Program-made: the position numbers and the translations under genes
DNA from: Norana najaformis
Lineage: Eukaryota; Annelida; Clitellata; Crassiclitellata; Hormogastridae
Length of the DNA: 64,000 bases
Reading direction: 5' to 3'
Assembly: GCA_964023275.1 (NCBI GenBank)
Contig: OZ029921.1
Span: 15,541,306 to 15,605,305 of the forward strand
The notes under the pieces: generated by a model
The model's input: only the letters and a program-made list of their open reading frames with translations
The model's database searches: none
What the model was told of the DNA's origin: nothing
Shown: positions 42,890-55,070 of the stretch, in pieces
Position numbering within the stretch: the stretch's first letter is position 1
Layout: the number at the start of each line of letters is the position of its first letter

Positions 42890-43110
42890 TCTATGACCTG
42901 GTTTTTACAAATATTAACTGTAAGTGTATCACTATTGGCATGCATTGTGCGATATAAAATTACTTCATTTCAGATTACAAAAAAACTAGAGCCAATTCGG
43001 CATTTTCACTGTCATATTCGTGTTCAGCACATACAAATTGATAAGAACTGACTAATTTCATTTCAGTAACATGACTTTTGTAAAAATTTGTTGTCCAGTG
43101 TGATTATCAG

Positions 43111-43644
43111 ACTTAGAGATTTGAACGACTTCGATTTCTTATATACACCCATAGAATATGGAAACTCGTCTGCAGTATAATAAAGGACGCACACCCGAAT
43201 TCTACTTCCAACGAACTTCAGAACGTTGACCTATGTTGTCTACTTTGTTTTTTTAGATCTAAGGATTAGGAGATGCACAATGATTTTGTCCTCAAGTTCT
43301 CAGAGAAAAGGTCAAGCGAGAAAGTGTATGCATTTAGCAAAGACGTGTCTAGAACATGACTTATCTGGTGTCAGTTGTGTAAGTCAAATTATGTTAATAG
43401 CAGCCTTAATCGATTGCATAACTTTCCCAAAACTGAAATCTTTTATATCTTTGCAACTATTCGGAAGATTGTGCATTGGAGAGGCCCAACTTCCTCGACC
43501 CAAGCCCTTTCACCAATGTTCTAGTTTAAAGCCATATTGGTTATTGCAAACTTATCACAAGTTTCTTGCTAATGAGCTTTTTGATTTATTTGAAGAATTT
43601 ATCGATACCTCGCTGCATCAAACGAATACCTCGTAGATCAGGAC
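43111..43644. other. No gene recognised
   Basis: A + strand frame at 43226-43636 is open for 136 codons but has no recognisable domain. Chance cannot be excluded. Confidence 0.4.
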
Positions 43645-43765
43645 ATAGTAGTAGTAGTGGTAGTAGTGGTAGTGGAAGTAGTGGTAGCAATAGAAGTAGT
43701 AGTAGTAGTAGTGATAGTAGTGGTAGTGGTAGTGGTAGTGGTAGTAATAGTAGTAGTAGTATATC
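43645..43765 (+). repeat. (AGT)n/(GGT)n microsatellite
   Basis: About 40 trinucleotide units of agt with ggt, gga and aat variants. Poly-Ser/Gly and poly-Leu frames across it are artefacts. Confidence 0.95.
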
Positions 43766-44421
43766 GAGCAAACTATTCAAAAGACACATTTGATTTCCAA
43801 ACTTACTTTAAGAATTATACCTAAATTTTCACCAATGCAAATATTTCGTAACCATTGCAATTGTTATTGTGATTGTAATTGTAATTTGAGATTTATAAAG
43901 CGCCTCTTACAGGATAAACTCAACAGAGGTGCTTCCGACCCGAAGGAGTAAAATCGCTGTTAAACAGTACAGTCTTCAGGCGCCTACGGAACACTGAGAG
44001 GGGGAGAGAAAGGAGCTCAAGTTGCAATTCTCGAGGGAGACAATTCCAGCAAGTGGGACCAACGTAGGCGAAGCTTCTGGACTGGGCAGTAGCGGTGCTC
44101 ATTCGAGGGACAAACAGGAGATCCTGAGTGGCCGAGCGAAGGGTGCTACGGCCTGGCAACGAGGAGACCAGCATAATTGCAGAAGTCAATGAGGTAAAGG
44201 GAAGCAGAGCCAAGAACACAATTGCGCATGAGGGAGAGGATCTTAAAGTTGACACGCTGCTGGACGGGGAGCCAGTGAAGTGTCACGAATATAAGACTAG
44301 ATGTGGCCATATTTTGGAATGCCCCCAATGAGACGAGCAGCAGAGTTAAGCACGGATTGCAGCTTTGCAGTGTTAACTAGCGATAGGCTGGTAAATATGG
44401 CGTTACAAAAATCAAGGTAAC

Positions 44422-45420
44422 AGGACAATAACCCCCCGGACAATAATCCCCCGGACAATTACCCTCCGGACAATAACCCCCTATACTGATACAGTACACA
44501 AGTACATTGATACACATGAAAGACTTGCATACATCAAAAACTAATTATTAGACAATTATTAGACATTTGCATTTATTCAAAAAGGACAAGCATTACAACA
44601 AGTTCACTGCAGCCAATTTCTGGCTTGTCACCCATCACAACCTCCTAGGAAAAAGTATGATGACTCCAGTGCACGGATTCTCCTAGGAAGAAGTATGCTG
44701 ACTCCAGTGCACGGATTCTCCTAGGAAGAAGTATGATGACTCCAGTGCACGGATTCTCCTAGGAAGAAGTATGCTGACTCCAGTGCACGGATTCTCCTAG
44801 GAAAAGGTATGCTGACTCCAGTGCACGGATTCTCCTAGGAAAAAGTATGCTGACTCCAGTGCACGGATTCTCCTAGGAAGAAGTATGCTGACTCCAGTGC
44901 ACGGATTCTCCTAGGAAGAAGTATGCTGACTCCAGTGCACGGATTCTCCTAGGAAGAAGTATGATGACTCCAGTGCACGGATTCTCCTAGGAAGAAGTAT
45001 GCTGACTCCAGTGCACGGATTCTCCTAGGAAAAGGTATGCTGACTCCAGTGCACGGATTCTCCTAGGAAAAAGTATGCTGACTCCAGTGCACGGATTCTG
45101 ACTGTCATTAGCAACTACAATGAGCGCAATGTTCTTGACTATGTACGTGGAATAGCTCACAACTTTTCTTTTTAAGTTCAATAAACTAGTTAACAATAAA
45201 CAACATTTTCTGTTTCATGTTTAATTTCGTGCTGTGACGTCGAATGGTTCTCTAATATATGTCTAATAGATTAATATATACACTTTATGATTAATATACA
45301 TTATTTGTATATTTATAAAATTATTATATCAGTATAGGGGGTTACTGTCCGGGTTTGTTTTGCTGTGTTATTGTCCCGGGAGTTATTGTCCGGGGGTTAT
45401 TGTCCGGGGTAATTGTCCTA
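44422..45420. mobile_element. 1-kb inverted-repeat element inserted in the LINE
   Basis: The left end has the unit ggacaataaccccc four times in variants (44423-44480). The right end has the same unit inverted four to five times (45340-45419), each end reaching a tata(g/c)tgata motif (ctatactgata and its complement). Outermost strings are aggacaat and attgtcct. Since LINE coding sequence resumes across it (ICTRV on one side, LDFCNAIF on the other), this is an insertion. There is no transposase frame, so it is non-autonomous. The exact ends and target duplication are unclear; tcaa occurs on both sides. Confidence 0.8.
44643..45098 (+). repeat. Minisatellite: exactly twelve 38-bp units
   Basis: Unit tcctaggaagaagtatgctg followed by actccagtgcacggattc. 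Twelve units with no indel fill 456 bp. Three sites vary (aagaag/aaaaag/aaaagg, and gctg/gatg). Units 2-6 and 8-12 have the same order of variants, so the array grew by copying a block of six units (228 bp). Confidence 0.95.
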
Positions 45421-46025
45421 GATTTTCAACCCTAGTGCAAATGAGGGCATGGACCAGAGTGGAGATAGCGTGGAAGGAAAGAGTACGGCGAATGGTGCGG
45501 AGCTGACGAAGATGATAAAAACAAGATCGAGAGACGATGTTAACATGAGCAGACAGGGTAAGCTCCTGAACCAACACAACCCCGAGATCCCGGACCGTAG
45601 TAGAGAAAGAGATATCCGGAAATCTCTGGCGTAAGGAGCAAAGATCAATCTTGGCGAGCTGCAAGCGGCCACCAAGCCAGATGAACTGGGTCTTATTACA
45701 GTTCAAACGGAGGCGACTGGAGGACATCCATAGGTCAAGAACAGAGGTGGCATCGAGAATCCTCTGGACAAGGGCAGGGGCCGCCTCCGCCGGACCATGG
45801 GCATAAGCCTGGGTGTCGTCTGCATGCTGAAGGACGGCAACACTCAGTGGGAGGAGGGTCCGAGCTAGATCAGAGGTACGTAAAATATAGAGGAGAGGAG
45901 CTAGAACGGAACCCTGGGGGAAACCAAAGTAGACGGGGGACCAGAGGGACCGTGAGGGCCCAAAAACAACAGATTGAAGGCGGCCTGACAGGAATGACTG
46001 AAACCAGGTGAAACCATCGCAACTC

Positions 46026-47220
46026 ACTTAATACATTAGCGCATTCTGCAATCGCATGGTTCATAAGAGAAAGTAATCTATGGTAAAATATACACACTCT
46101 CCTTGTTTTACCCTAATTCAGGTGATTATCAGTTGTCATCAGTTTTACAAATGCATTGTATGAATATCCTGTTATTGTCATTACGAAACCACTTTGCTTA
46201 TCGTTGGACTGCTTAAACTATGGCTAGAACTTCTAATACTATTTGCTTAAACTTGGCTGAAACTTCTAATACTATTTGCTTAAACTGTGGCTTAAACTTC
46301 TAATAGAAAGAAAAGTGGAAAGAGAAATTCAATAATTTACAGAATAAGCATAACGTTTGCTATTCAATTTCACATTTCGTTTGTATCAAATAAGCGATTA
46401 CAGGACATAAATTTCGTCAAAATGAAAGGCAATTCTGTCGTCTGTTATCGACTGCAGGTGAATTTCGTCTCAGCGACTGGTGTTCATTCAAACATAAGGG
46501 CTAAATAAGGAAGCGAAAGATTGCCAAACAAAATTCGGTTAGCGTACGCGAGGACGGCGACGATTTGGGTTAAAGGTACCTGCTGGAAATTTCTCCCCAA
46601 AATTCCCCTTTATACTATACGGCGAGGAAGCAGACTGGCTAATTGCCTTCATCTACCAAGGCCAAGAAAATGTAGTCGCTAACATTTCATACCTACGGCT
46701 AGCTCTCTGGTTTACCTTAAGGGACTATTCTATTTCTAGATTAGATTATATTAGATTATAATACAAGTTAGCATACAACATTTATCTGGTAGACAAACTA
46801 TAAGTAGGCCTATATATACACTTGCAACTACAGAAAAATATGTTCACTTAAAGTGAAAGAAAGAAAATAGCCTTATTTAAACTTTGTTGACTGAGAAAAC
46901 AGTCTTATCTATTTTATCTGCTAATGAATTTATATATGCAGCTATCGGAACATAATTATGTTACTTGAAACGGAAATGAGAACAGAAGCCATATAACTAG
47001 ACTGCGAAAACACCGTGTTGGCCAGATAGGATACTCTTAGGAACATTTATTGAGTCTGAGATGATCGATGTATGTAATTTTATTTGAGTACATATAGTTG
47101 CAAAAGTAGTAGGCATATTAACTGTTTTCTTTATATGTAACCTTTAAACATCACATGAACACGAATTATAAAACACCAATGCAAACTGTGCCATACTTTT
47201 CATGTTTCTGGCTACAGGAT
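46026..47220. other. No gene recognised; small 3-unit repeat
   Basis: At 46212-46305 a 33-35-bp unit (tgcttaaac...ggct...aacttctaatactattt) occurs three times. Otherwise AT-rich with nothing supported. Confidence 0.5.
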
Positions 47221-47605
47221 TTACAAGCTAGATGTCAACTTTTAGCGCTGTGGGCTTGCAATACGCGCTGTATAAATAGACAGATACATATATGCACTCA
47301 AACATATAAACATAAATGCATATATATACACATGCTTACATCATACATACATCCATTCACACATATACAGATACATACATACATTACACATACACAGATA
47401 CATACATACAAATTTACAAGCTAGATGTCAACTTTTAGCGCTGTGGGTTTGCAAGACGCGCTGTATAAATAGACAGATACATATATGCACTCAAACATAT
47501 ATACATAAATGCATATATATACACACATGCTTACATCATACATACATCCATTCACACATACACAGATACATACATACATTACACATACACAGATACATAC
47601 ATACA
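47221..47605 (+). repeat. Tandem duplication, 192-bp unit, two copies, rich in (ACAT)n
   Basis: ttacaagctagatgtcaact begins at 47221 and again at 47413. Both copies continue with agcgctgtggg, gcgctgtataaatagacaga and a long cata/caca tract. They differ by few bases, so the duplication is recent. Confidence 0.9.
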
Positions 47606-50407
47606 AATATACATCCATGCACCTACGACTTGGATTTTGCAAAGATGATGTGGTGCAAGTGTCATAGGAAGCAGCCAGAGTTAAACATGCGGCTTCTTGA
47701 TTATTGTCTGTAGTTGCTCCTCATCCTCGATGCTACGTGCTCCAGCAGCACTGAACATGGTGCAAACTATCAACTCTGAATGGAAATCCCTTAGTTGGAC
47801 TATACGTGTGTGCAGTAGCTTGTCGTGTGTGACTCTTCTTTTGAGCATTGCAAGCTTGTAGATGGTGAACTTTTCTTGTTAAGAAACTTTAATATCACAT
47901 ATGTTAGCTTCATGAACGTCTCAAATTACTTTTCCTTGAAGTGGCGCTATACAAGTCTTTTAACTACCATTGCAGTTACAATGTCGTCCTACCAATTTAT
48001 GTTATATGTAAAGAGACTCCAACTGTGTTTTGTCTTCAGTTTAATAGGCCTGTTCTTTGTTCTTGTTTCCGTCTCTTTTGACTAAGCCACATGTGGTAAT
48101 TACAGGTCGCTATTTTACTGTAAATGTCACTTGTACACCAAAAATTCCCTAATGGCAACAAACATTCACATTGGTTGCGTGAAAAACTTGCAATCCTGTA
48201 AATAGCAAATTAAATCCCAATGTGACTTTAGGAATGGCATGTCAAATTTAGGCCTAGCTATAAACACTTGCATATACAGCATATATATATGTATATGTAT
48301 ATATGCAAACACAGCAGATTGCCTATATGTTTTGAAGAATTTTGTAGGCCTGTGTTCTTGTGAAGAAGAGATCAAATCCTCTATTAACATGGTGTTTTTC
48401 ATTCTGAAAATCGAGTTCGCGCAATGAAAGATGTTGTAAGCAAAATTCTGCAGGAGTGATAGGGGAGGATAACTTGCTAACTATATTTTATTTCACCCTA
48501 GTATTCCCATCTAGCCATGCAATGATCAAATTCTATGCTTGTAAGGAAACAGTTTTTCATACAATTCTGTAATATTGTGTCAACAACAGGACAGAATTGT
48601 GTGTGAATTTGTTGATTTTGTGACACAGCTTGCTGTCTTATAACGGCCAGAAATAAGATGTAAATCTACACGTAGTTTCGTTACACTATCTAAAAGAACC
48701 ATTTTGAACAGCAAAATATCAATGAATGTTGAAGAAAAACATTATCAACATTAATGGTTTAAGATTTGAAGTGTTATCAGGTATTGAACTACTATATCAT
48801 TCATATGTCTTTTCTTGCAGGGCGATTTATTTGGTGTTAATATGTAACGGCAAACATAAGTCAATGATGCTAAGCTACTGTACATGAAGAACTTAAGGTT
48901 CTACACGGTGGCTGTTAGAAAGGCGCTTAGACCCTCAAGAGCCTACTCGGCATTACAAGACGAGTACTTATGAATCTGCTACCTTCTCGCATAAACGCGC
49001 TGAAAATTGGAGATGAAAACACCCTGTCCTTATAAGGGTGATTCAGGCAAATAAAATGAAATCGAAACAAATTTAAATGGTAATATGAGGTAGTAGAGGA
49101 GTTGAAAGGGGTTATATAAAAGCTATGTGTGTTGATTGACTCACGTATCTGAAGCTGGTTGTTTTCTGAACATATGCAACTGGATGACTGCCTGCTGTCG
49201 ATCTGGAGACTGCGACAGTTAACTAGCGGCAGAGAATCCTTTTATAGACACCCTGTCCGCGTTTCTCTTTCTATTTTGGCTCAAGAGAGCTTTCTTCATG
49301 CATTTCCGGGTTTCTATGTTTCCTGGTTTTCATTCATTGGCTGCCCTATCGACCAAACACCTTGCTTACTCGATGTATTTTTATTAACAAATGAAGATGC
49401 TTATGCCCTACTTACGAGTTGCAGACGGACCACAAATGAAATCATGCTAGAACCATACAGTACATAATTACTCTACTATTATAATCGTAACGCGAGTTTT
49501 CTAGCATACGAACGCCACTCCCTATTTACAACAATTCATACTGCTGCGAATTATTTGCTAGTCCTTTTTCTCCTTTTTTGGCTCGAAACAAAAAGTACTG
49601 GTTTAACACCATTTAATTCGATTGCCTTCTAGTCTGTCGGAAATTACACATCTGGACAAGCCCGGGAAAACGATTTATAAGCAGTGGTTATGGTTCACCT
49701 ACCGCGGCCATCAATATGTCACTGCATTCTGCACTCCAGCAGGACGGAAAAGATGGAGTGACAGTTTGACATTCGCGTCAGTGTGAATGAGTTTTATGTG
49801 ACGGTTTCACCGATCCCTGGACGTCGATACCTTCGATCAGCTGCCCACGGCGACCTTGAAGCCGATTTTTGTTCTTCATTTGAAAGTTTGCTTAGTTTGT
49901 GTATATTCGAAGCAACAGAAAGCTCGCTATAAGTTTGCGACTGTGATAACATTAAGATAATAAGCAGAAACCAGATCAATCAATATAGCATTTTAACAGA
50001 GTTTAATTAATCAATACAAAGCAAAGCACTATATGTGAAAAACAAAATTTTAGAAACTTCAGAAATACTTGCAATTAGAGTTTAGGAAAGTTATTAAAAC
50101 AAGATTTCAATTTGTGTAGTAGAATTCCTAAAATATGACTGCGTTAACTTTGAAACCTAATTAACTGGTTTACGAGAAATATTTATTACTATGAAGAACT
50201 TGATTATTTGAAGTTACTGCAACGTCGTTATGCGGCGTTGATTTGTTAAATTAAAGTGTTTAAAATCACCATTAGCCCCAAGAAAGGACTAGAACTTAAT
50301 CGGATACAAAGCCTGCTACAAAGCATTCGAGTCCATGGCAAAAACGAATGTCGTGTACTGAGTGAAGTCAGTAAACAGACTCCTGTATAATGTGGAGATG
50401 CTTCCAT

Positions 50408-52295
50408 TCAGTTTTCCTCATCGACAGGCGATGAAGCTCCATCCTGGTTGGCTGGAGTAGGCTTGGTGACAACCTTCCAATCAGCGGTCGAAGACCCCGA
50501 TATACATAAGAACTTATGCATATCACAAACGGTGCAACGAGGGCAACAGTGATAGCCATCAGAACAACAAACATTCTGAAAAATGTTTAGAATTCATCAA
50601 AGTTTATTCTTTAAAAATCAAGACTCGCACGGCTGTCAGATATTGAATTTCCTATTGCTCGATTTCTTCTGTTGCGCTTACGATTAAGATGAAACTTTCA
50701 TTCTGATTTAATGACTCCTATAGCGCCGTTCTCATAATGCCCAAGGGATCAGTCAGTGGTTGCTTCAAGTGAAATCGCGGTCAACAGTTATTAACTGTTG
50801 GAGAAGCCGGGACTTATTCTGACTTTTGATGAAAGAGTTCCATAATAACGTAGCATCTGGATTTGCATCCAAGTCATCTAGAAATTAAGTTACTTAGGTC
50901 ATGAGTGACATGCGTTTATTCAACACAGAGGTCATGCTAGATTGTCAAGCAAAGTGACATGCTATTATTTCATAACATTACACATTATAATGTCGCTATA
51001 TATGTTTCAATGCGTAAAGCGGTACCTAAAAATACTAAAGGAAATGCAAGAAGTGATCAAAATCGTAATTAGCGAACACTGACAAATTAAAAGCTTACGT
51101 TTGGATATCCGCAACATGTGTATGAGCCGGCGAATGTCCTGCAACAGGCAGCACGTCCACAGCAGGAACGACCATTTGGACAGACCATGTTTTCTGGCGA
51201 TGCAGTCTCAGCCGAGTTCACAGGAGCTTGCATTTTCTTGGCCCAAGGAATCGTTTCGTTGTTTATGGCTTGAACACACTGCTGTTTCATACCGTCGCAC
51301 GAATAGCCTTGTGGACAACAGTGGATGTTGTCGGAACAACAGGTTGCCTGAAACCAATGTTGTTACAAATGTAATTTATAGGCCATTATATGCTATAGCG
51401 GAAAATACAGTATGTTATAGCCATAGTAGGATGCAGCAGCCATTTACGTCGGATGCTGCTTTACTTAACATTATCAATAATAAAAGCGCCGAGATTACAC
51501 TGAAGACAGGGTTTTGAATCTTTGATGCATTCAATTTTTGATGCACCAAATAATTTAATATGAAATTTTATGAAATTTTCAAAACATCAATTAAACAAAA
51601 TGACAGCATGTTATCAACTATTACACTGCACAAATTTGAATTGCCAATTTCACACCACATACAAAGGAAGCTGGGATCAGCAATACGTTGGAAAAGTCAA
51701 ATAAAACCTAAATTCATCTGATGCTCGTGAATCCAACAAATACTTAAGGTCTCTAATTGGTTGTCAGCTTTTATATTTGGTCTGAGTGGCACGCAAGTTT
51801 ATAGTTAAGTGGTTTTCGTGCTAGAACGCCATTTTTCAGAGGTTGACAGTTTGAATCCTCTCTAGAATAGGATTATACCTCAAGATTTCTGTCCACTAGA
51901 TCTCTTTAAAGAGCTCTAATATAAAGTCGGTACAATGTCTAACTGTTTTCTAGAAAGATCAGACGGTGATCGCGTAACCAACTAGTTACACGCCATTTTA
52001 TATCGAACTGAGAAAATTAAGTCGCTGACATTTCATAACCATTACTGCCTCTTAGAAATGGCTTATAGGACTGGTCGACTAGAATTGTTTGAATCTATTC
52101 CATAGCCATACTTACACGAGCAAACGGACAGCATCCCCAGTCATCATCGAGTTTGCAGCAAGTGTGATCGACTGGACACTTGGAGACACGATTTGGACAA
52201 ATGATGCCTTCGTCTGCCTGAGCAGCAGCATAGAACAACTTCTCAGCCTCTCCCCCTCCCAACATCACAACAAGCAGCAGAACCAGGAAAACCAT
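50408..52295 (-). CDS. Granulin gene D: secreted two-domain granulin, three exons
   Basis: On the minus strand, exons 52295-52116, 51347-51099 and 50575-50408 give 198 residues; introns of 768 and 523 bp are phase 0, with gtaag donors and tcag acceptors. Residues 1-17 are a signal peptide (GGGEA before the cut). Domain 1 lies at about 33-84. Domain 2 (about 116-167) carries extra cysteines: CPNGRSCC adds one after the second position and CCPRCTVC another, giving 14 rather than 12. Linkers carry NNETIPWAKK and SGSSTADW. A 29-residue tail ending SPVDEEN precedes the stop, so domain 3 is absent. Gene E, 9.6-9.9 kb away, is a tandem copy. Upstream of the ATG, tttttctttgctgacaacag could be a 5' UTR intron acceptor. 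Splice sites and frames are all intact. Confidence 0.93.
51795..51865 (+). other. tRNA-like sequence (degenerate), in intron 1 of gene D
   Basis: tagttaagtgg at 51802-51812 fits the internal A box of RNA polymerase III promoters and gtttgaatcc at 51849-51858 is close to the B box. The spacing is tRNA-like but I cannot fold a good cloverleaf. The paralogous place in gene E (61709-61775) has gttcgaatc. Probably a tRNA-derived SINE scrap or pseudogene shared through the duplication. Confidence 0.3.
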
Positions 52296-52904
52296 TTTCT
52301 GTTGTCAGCAAAGAAAAAGTACAAAACAGGTTTATTCAGAAACATTTTCAAAATGATATTCAGAAGTTCTTGCATAAATTAAAGTGCATTGGAAAAGTCA
52401 AAATCCATATTTACAATGGTACTTGTTGTATTCGTCCGATTTTAGAAGAGTTAAAGCTAAAGTTGCGACCATTTATGGCGGATGTTGCACTACCTAACAT
52501 TATCAGTAATGAAAGCGCCGAAAATTAGACAACCAAGTGGTATAATGTTTCGAAACTTTGATGCTTTGAATTTTTGATGGACCAAAATATTTTAAGATTT
52601 GAAATTTTATGAAATTTTCGAAACACTAATTAAATGAAATGACAAGATATTATCATTACACTGCACGAATATTGATTGCCAATTTCACACGACCTATAAG
52701 AAAAGATGGTATCAGCAATAAGTTGGAAAAGTCAAATAAATCCTGAAACCATCTGATGGTTGTGAATCCGACTAACAGCTGTCATCTTTCATCTGCAAAT
52801 TATCTGAACAGCAAGCACTAGTATCTCGTTATAAAAGATCATCGAATAACATCTGAAGTACGTGTAATGGACAAAGAAAGTCCCATCGCTTTGATACGCA
52901 GGAG

Positions 52905-53540
52905 TCATTAAGAATACTCATCTTCCTCTGTCTGAATCTGCCTTCACAACAATCTTTAATACTAATTCTCCTGTCCGCAACTTAGGCGTAATCTTCAACC
53001 ACAATCCCAGATTCTCTGATCATATCACCAATCATTCCAACTCTTGCTTCATGCATATACATGACCTTCGCAGAATCCGCCCTATAATTGACTTCAAAAC
53101 CGCATCTACCTTTGCCACATGTATAGTCTATGCTAAACTATACTACTGCGATTCACTTTTTCTGAAAGTAGACACCATCCAAATAAACCGCCTTTAATCT
53201 AACCAGAATGTTCTTGCTCGTGCTCTCACCAAAACCCTCAAACACCATCACATCACTCCTGTTCTCAAATCACTTCACTGATTTAAAATACCTGAACGAA
53301 TAGAGTACAAATTCTTATCACTTTCGTGCAACATCTTTCAATCCTTCCAACCCTTCTCTCTCCGTCAGTCATTTATAGTCCAACCATTCCGTTTGACTTG
53401 CTCCTCTTCCGCCTAACACTTTTCCATCCTTCGGTCACTCCATCCTTAAAATTTGGAAATCGCTTCATAGCCAGAGCCTATGAATAAGCTGATTCCAGCG
53501 ATTATGTTTTCGTTTTGCGCTGCGGAAATCTCGAATTCTC
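52905..53540 (+). mobile_element. Degraded LINE, C-terminal half of RT
   Basis: The + strand contains VRNLGVIFNHNPRFSDHI, then FMHIHDLRRIRPIIDF, YCDSLF, ITPVLKSLHFKIPERIEYKF (with one stop inside) and a 3' end with aataagctgattcc. These are the N-L-G-V-x-x-D, H-L-R-x-I-R, Y-C-N-S-L and L-H-W-L-P-x-x-R-I-x-x-K blocks of CR1/L2 LINEs. Confidence 0.75.
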
Positions 53541-53929
53541 GTTTACGAGAACTATTATAGCAAAATGGTCCATATACTATCAGCCGACTCATTTCTGACA
53601 GTGAAGGCACAACAGTATTTATGTAGGTTATAGTCTACTTATATTACTTGTAGTCACTCTAGAGGACACATTAAAAATACGATCACTTCATCTTCTCCTC
53701 GTTGCATTGGACCACGTTAGATCTACAGATATACACATTTCCACGTGTAAAGGGCATCGTCATTGAAATGAATTATACCAGACCGACACTCACAGGCACT
53801 CATCGGGTACGTGTGCTTGCAGAACGGATCTACTTCGAACAACTGGCGTGTTCAAACCTGTCACAAAATGCGCTATAATTTGCTTATACCTATTGTGAAC
53901 GCACCTGGCTGGCGGGAAAAGTAGGATCG

Positions 53930-54221
53930 GCTGTTGGGCACGATGAATAAGAAGGACGTCTGTACCTAGGGTCGAAGAGTCGCTGGATTGAGTCGGTTTC
54001 TGAGTGACGGAGCGAGGAGAAGACGATTTTCGGGGAATTCGAAGGAGGATTCAGTCAGAGGAACTGGAGGAGCGAAGTGACGGGAAGCCTGAGAAGTCGA
54101 GAAACGCTTTCCTTTCCTTACTTAGTCTTCGTTTTCGTAAGTTTTGACAGATATTACTCATATACAGAGAGTTTTACGTTTAAGCTAGTTTAAGATGTGT
54201 GTATTGCAAGTATAGAGAGAG

Positions 54222-54278
<57 letters not shown>

Positions 54279-55070
54279 ATATATTATATATATATATATA
54301 TACACTCGGGTGTGTGAATAATTGAAGAGTCTACATAGCGAATTAATTATGTGTATAAGTCTGGCTTGAGTAAGACTCGTAGTAATATTTATTTGAACAT
54401 TTGAGATCTTGTGTGTACTAAGCTATTTGAATAATGGACACCAGGTTTGGTCGGTTTGTGTATATAGATATGTTAGCATGCTTTAGATGAATATATCTGC
54501 GGTATTTAATATCTGCTGTAGATGGTATACTTTGTGCGTTGTTTGGTACGAAACGTTAGGGCGTTTACGTAGGCTTATATGCTGAAAACTGTTCATTGGA
54601 ACTCAGTATTCAAGTTTTTTGAAACACATTGAAAACTTAATTGTGTGTGAATTTAGCCCGGTACTCGAGGTCCTGGTGGTACGGTTGAATTGGAGCTGGT
54701 TGGTCTGATGACACGAGACCATTACCGAGCTTATCGACTGAGTACGAGGGATGGAATACTAATCCAGTCAAGTATTCCTGAGTGGGGACAATGCGTGTGT
54801 GCGTGTGGAGAAGCCGAATGGAGCATGGCCAACGCCAGATCCCCGAGACTTATACGCCCGTAGGACTGTGGTTGTCATGAGAGATTTATTCTGGTGTGTT
54901 TTCTGTATAGAATAGTTTGCAGTGTATGACAATTACTGGTTTTTTACTGTTGATTGGAAGATTCTTTGTAAAATAGAAGGTGTAAATAGGCATTTTAAAT
55001 ATAACTACTGAACTTTGAAATTGGGTTTTTAAACTCTAAATAAACGAATTCGCGACAAAACCCATTGGTA
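53930..55070 (+). other. Unexplained 1.1-kb segment, possibly a solitary LTR
   Basis: It starts near tgttgggcacgatgaataag and ends near aataaacgaattcgcgacaa (55038-55057) followed by aacccattggtacctag. Length, the TG start, an AATAAA close to the end and lack of coding sequence are LTR-like. A TA microsatellite (54219-54303) sits inside. I find no matching partner LTR and no target duplication, so this is a weak call. Confidence 0.25.

Larger units (their letters stand above)
40745..43104. mobile_element. 2.36-kb DNA transposon-like element with terminal inverted repeats
   Basis: The ends share an imperfect inverted repeat. acactggtcaaca at 40747-40759 matches the reverse complement of 43089-43101 (acactggacaaca). 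Further in, gctgaacacgaata near 40809 and ttggctct near 40844 have inverted partners near 43016 and 42990, in the same order. The repeat therefore spans roughly 110-140 bp per side with indels. A candidate 6-bp target duplication, tatcag, lies at 40739-40744 and 43105-43110. Inside is one long protein gene (41198-42889). The TIR and gene layout fits a cut-and-paste element. I cannot assign a superfamily. Confidence 0.75.
43871..46025 (-). mobile_element. CR1/L2-like LINE copy split by a later insertion
   Basis: Read on the minus strand. 46025-45421 encodes FTWFQSFLSGRLQSVVFG, GFPQGSVLAPLLYIL, the catalytic HADDTQAY box (Tyr changed to His), NKTQFIWLGG and CFYHLRQLRTIRRTL up to ALICTRV. The same protein resumes at 44421 with LDFCNAIFTS, then LHWLPVQQRVNFKILSL and FAYVGPTCWNCLP, ending near 43920. 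The 3' end has aggcgctttataaatctcaa and an attacaattacaatc tail. Between lies the 1-kb element 44422-45420. This copy is the same family as the one at 13030-15125. It starts after motif A, so it is 5'-truncated. Confidence 0.88.
47766..52600. repeat. Left copy of a ~5-kb segmental duplication (contains gene D)
   Basis: From ctatcaactctgaatgg (47766) onward this DNA matches the region from 57207 onward in the same order. It includes the gttgtaagcaaaat..ctgc and cttgctaactatatttt strings (48433 and 57885), the block around ggacagaattgtgtgtgaat (48590 and 58032), all three granulin exons and about 300 bp upstream of exon 1. Homology fades after about 52740. Offsets rise from about 9.45 kb to 9.91 kb, showing indels since duplication. 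Confidence 0.85.

Noticed and set aside
43226-43636. 136-codon + strand frame after the 2.36-kb element
   Set aside because: Length is notable, but it has no recognisable motif, no promoter and no splice evidence, so I did not call a gene.
44987-45196. Minus-strand frame across the 38-bp repeats
   Set aside because: Arises from the minisatellite in a non-autonomous element; the period is not a multiple of three and there is no domain.
50368-50574. Open frame on the minus strand in gene D exon 3 starting MFVVLMAITVALVAP, and its counterpart at 59938-60156, looking like a signal peptide
   Set aside because: It is the shifted frame of the exon. The correct frame gives NVCCSDGYHCCPRC and completes granulin domain 2.
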